From: Bacteroidales bacterium
GTDB lineage: Bacteria; Bacteroidota; Bacteroidia; Bacteroidales; UBA4181
NCBI GenBank assembly: GCA_031260845.1
Contig: JAISKR010000269.1
Coordinates: forward strand, 1 to 7,513
Direction of reading: 5' to 3'
Length of the DNA stretch: 7,513 nt
In this document: positions 5,734-7,513 of the stretch, piece by piece
Position numbering within the stretch: the first letter of the stretch is position 1
How the letters are laid out: each line of letters opens with the position of its first letter
Position numbers and translations under genes: made by a program
The notes under the pieces: generated by a model
Database searches by the model: none
Seen by the model: only the letters and a program-made list of their open reading frames with translations
What the model was told of the DNA's origin: nothing

Positions 5734-7513
<1,780 letters not shown>

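Overview
The window is a block of housekeeping genes from a member of the Bacteroidota, most likely Bacteroidales. This is judged from how closely the proteins resemble Bacteroides/Porphyromonas-type versions, from a Bacteroidota-type promoter (TTG, 19 bp, TACCTTTG) ahead of the first gene, and from AT-rich start regions that lack Shine-Dalgarno sequences, with one exception. All genes are on the + strand. I found no convincing gene on the - strand, no tRNA or rRNA, no CRISPR array and no mobile element.

Bases 1-217 are non-coding. They hold a near-perfect 16-bp tandem repeat, the promoter, and an approximately 85-nt leader that can form a 7-bp hairpin. Bases 218-5140 are the distal part of the spc ribosomal protein operon in the usual order: rpsH (S8), rplF (L6), rplR (L18), rpsE (S5), rpmD (L30), rplO (L15), secY, map and infA, with gaps of 0-31 nt. 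These genes supply 30S and 50S subunit proteins, the SecY translocation channel, the aminopeptidase that trims initiator methionine, and initiation factor IF-1. They therefore link ribosome assembly, initiation, N-terminal processing and membrane export. Bases 5141-5352 hold two adjacent hairpins, the second followed by a T-rich tail (a probable terminator), and then an AT-rich stretch with three similar motifs about 20 bp apart before a cold-shock gene. A csp-family gene lies at 5353-5547. Bases 5548-5733 are a spacer with no strong signal. dnaK starts at 5734 and runs off the window after 593 codons, with the last few dozen residues missing.

The genes themselves are conventional, and I see no undescribed system. 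The unusual part is the architecture. The spc block is cut off at both ends: there is no rpsN/rplE before rpsH and no rpmJ-rpsM-rpsK-rpsD-rpoA after infA. Transcription signals sit at each edge, so it looks like a self-contained transcription unit. Smaller points are a zero-gap, same-frame map/infA junction with a GTG start, one strong Shine-Dalgarno sequence (before rplF only), and a triple 7-bp repeat across the rplO stop codon.
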